Part shown: one piece after another, positions 62,736 through 64,000 of the stretch
How the letters are laid out: every line of letters starts with the position of its first letter
Numbering within the stretch: position 1 is the stretch's first letter
DNA from: Fischerella sp. PCC 9431
GTDB lineage: Bacteria > Cyanobacteriota > Cyanobacteriia > Cyanobacteriales > Nostocaceae
NCBI RefSeq assembly: GCF_000447295.1
Contig: NZ_KE650771.1
Coordinates: 1,125,151-1,189,150, forward strand
Direction: 5' to 3'
DNA: 64,000 nt
Position numbers and translations under genes: made by a program
Notes under the pieces: model-generated
What the model was told of the DNA's origin: nothing
Databases searched by the model: none
Seen by the model: the letters and a program-made list of their open reading frames with translations, nothing else

Positions 62736-63449
62736 ATGACAGACCCAATGATTGTATCAGGCACATCTTCTGACATTGAATCCCTACGCGGCCAATTAGT
62801 TGCTGGGTCTTTGCAAGTCCAACAACAAACAATCCCGCAGTTAGCTAACCTTGGTAATAATGGATTCGATGTCTTGATGGAATTTTTAATGGAACGTCGC
62901 GACAATCCCGCGACTTGGGTTGATGGTAAAGCTTACCAAGTGTTGTATAGTTCTGATTCGCCTCAAGTTAAAGATTTTCTCCAAACTCATTTTCCTCAAG
63001 GTATTGTGCCTCTAAAATCAGAGTGCGGCATTGATTACAGTCCCTTGCAACATTTACTAGCAACTCAAGATTTCGAGGCTAGCGATCGCATGACACTGCA
63101 AAAAATGTGTGAAATTGCAGGTGCAGAAGCAGTCAAACGCAAGTGGCTTTATTTTACCGAAGTAGATAATTTTCCAGTTACAGACCTACAAACAATTAAC
63201 AAACTTTGGTTAGTCCACTCCGAAGGTAAATTTGGTTTTTCTGTACAGCGAGAAATCTGGTTAGGTTTAGGGAAAAACTGGGATAATCTTTGGGTAAAAA
63301 TCGGTTGGAAAAAAGGTAACAATTGGACACGTTACCCTCAAGAATTTACCTGGAATTTAACCGCGCCCAAAGGTCATTTACCTCTTTCTAATCAACTGCG
63401 AGGAGTCAGAGTTATTGCGTCTTTGCTTTCTCATCCGGCTTGGAATTAG
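62736..63449 (+). CDS. gun4: Genomes uncoupled 4 (GUN4), tetrapyrrole regulator
   Basis: 237 residues, the size of Synechocystis Gun4 (233). Gun4 binds protoporphyrin IX and Mg-protoporphyrin and stimulates magnesium chelatase. An N-terminal helical bundle (about 10-95, SLRGQLVAGSLQVQQQTIPQL) precedes the GUN4 core (about 100-237): CGIDYSPLQHLLATQDFEASDRMT, NKLWLVHSEGKFGFSVQ and NLTAPKGHLP. Chlorophyll synthesis is also represented in the window by por. An alternative ATG is four codons downstream. Confidence 0.96.
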   Translation: MTDPMIVSGTSSDIESLRGQLVAGSLQVQQQTIPQLANLGNNGFDVLMEFLMERRDNPATWVDGKAYQVLYSSDSPQVKDFLQTHFPQGIVPLKSECGIDYSPLQHLLATQDFEASDRMTLQKMCEIAGAEAVKRKWLYFTEVDNFPVTDLQTINKLWLVHSEGKFGFSVQREIWLGLGKNWDNLWVKIGWKKGNNWTRYPQEFTWNLTAPKGHLPLSNQLRGVRVIASLLSHPAWN

Positions 63450-63479
63450 TTTTATTCTCTGATTAGGAGAACACTTGTT

Positions 63480-64000
63480 ATGGTAACAACAGCGCCACTC
63501 GCAGAAACCAGAACTTTACTAGAAAATATCAGCTGGCAAACATTCAAAGCCATACTAGCCGATATCGGGGATGAACGAAATACAAGGCTAGCTTATGACA
63601 ATAGAATATTAGAAATTATGACTCCATTGATGCCACACGAAAACTCTAATCGCCTGATCGAAAGATTTGTGATTGTGTTGTGTGAGGAATTAGGTTTAGA
63701 AGTAAAAAGTGTTGGTTCAATGACCTTAACACGTGATGACTTAGAACGAGGAGGTGAACCTGATAGCAGCTATTACATCCAACACGAGTCTTTAGTTAGA
63801 GACAGAGAAAACATAGACTTAGCAATAGATCCACCACCAGACTTGGTGCTAGAGGTTGAATACTCCAGATCAAAAGTAGATAAGACGAAAATTTACGCCA
63901 CTATTGGCGTACCTGAGTTTTGGCGGTTCAACGGAAGTGTGTTGCGAGTTTATATACTTAATGAAGGTCAATACTCAGAAGTTCAATTTAGCCCCACATT
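63480..64000 (+). CDS. Uma2 family protein, 3' part missing
   Basis: Runs off the right edge; 173 residues visible from the ATG at 63480. It shows the Uma2 family motifs: the N-terminal LLENISWQTFKAILADIGDE, LEIMTPLMPHENSNRLIERF, the metal ligand region PDSSYYIQ and DLVLEVEYSRSKVDKTKIYATIGVPEFWRF with E-Y-S-x(n)-K. It is 30 bp downstream of gun4 and could be read through from it. Fourth Uma2 gene in the window. Confidence 0.9.
   Translation, partial: MVTTAPLAETRTLLENISWQTFKAILADIGDERNTRLAYDNRILEIMTPLMPHENSNRLIERFVIVLCEELGLEVKSVGSMTLTRDDLERGGEPDSSYYIQHESLVRDRENIDLAIDPPPDLVLEVEYSRSKVDKTKIYATIGVPEFWRFNGSVLRVYILNEGQYSEVQFSPT

Overview
The window reads as chromosome of a filamentous, probably heterocyst-forming (Nostocales-type) cyanobacterium. 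HIP1 octamers (GCGATCGC) occur throughout. The genes are those of oxygenic photosynthesis: psbU, a Psb34-like PSII protein, ndhL, an NdhI maturation factor (CRR6), light-dependent protochlorophyllide reductase and gun4. Intergenic spaces carry several families of short tandem heptamer repeats (STRRs) of the kind described from heterocystous cyanobacteria. No rRNA, tRNA, CRISPR array or transposase gene was seen. The order-level placement is an inference; no heterocyst-specific gene is present.

Layout. 1-2.7 kb: 5' part of a secreted DUF11-type protein, a 1.75 kb AT-rich gap and a Q-rich membrane protein. 3.1-9.2 kb (minus): trpA, DUF3007 gene, ndhL, a DUF58 protein, two Uma2 proteins, typA. 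9.5-19.7 kb: phosphorylase-like protein, HtrA protease, small barrel protein, RDD/pentapeptide fusion, potD-potB, DUF2301 protein, SAM hydrolase. 19.8-26.8 kb: a 51-residue PirA-like protein, psbU, small secreted proteins, the nuiA/nucA inhibitor-nuclease pair in convergent orientation, Psb34-like gene, small membrane proteins and por. 28-38 kb: alpha/beta hydrolase, DUF4112, ridA, NUDIX, malQ, homocysteine-biosynthesis protein, Gly-rich protein, TPR protein, Mnx-type manganese exporter and CRR6. Three composite heptamer-repeat elements are interleaved in the last part. 38.2-40.5 kb: an unrecognised gene, then 1.4 kb without a gene holding a 16 x 21-bp array of small palindromes. 40.5-52.2 kb: glycosyltransferase, ispD, scpB, DUF760, a second HtrA protease, LysM/M23 peptidase, isochorismatase-like protein, Uma2, ispG, C-terminal processing protease and a phytochelatin-synthase-like protein. 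52.4-56 kb is the accessory patch: a prohibitin gene, a Phd/YoeB module with a truncated toxin, a degraded duplicate of the prohibitin 5' end containing a MITE, and a lone DUF262/DUF1524 (GmrSD-like) gene. 56.2-64 kb: EF-G-like GTPase, TPR protein, single-domain response regulator, icd, a ribbon-helix-helix protein, gun4 and a partial Uma2 gene.

Functional links. psbU and the Psb34-like gene serve PSII. ndhL and CRR6 serve the NDH-1 complex. por and gun4 serve chlorophyll synthesis. ispD and ispG are two steps of the MEP isoprenoid pathway that feeds phytyl and carotenoid synthesis. icd supplies 2-oxoglutarate, the nitrogen-status signal sensed by PII, and the PirA-like protein, if correctly named, would act on PII. 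Two HtrA proteases, the Ctp protease, prohibitin and M23 peptidase form an envelope-maintenance set.

The strongest unexplained signal is the 21-bp array at 40022-40357. It is exactly modular, contains a paired substitution that preserves a dyad, and encodes repeated micro-ORFs with Shine-Dalgarno-like leaders. Also notable are a MITE whose empty site survives in a duplicated copy 780 bp away, a long hairpin in the leader of the manganese exporter, and an approximately 80-bp element placed in the same orientation before two unrelated genes.
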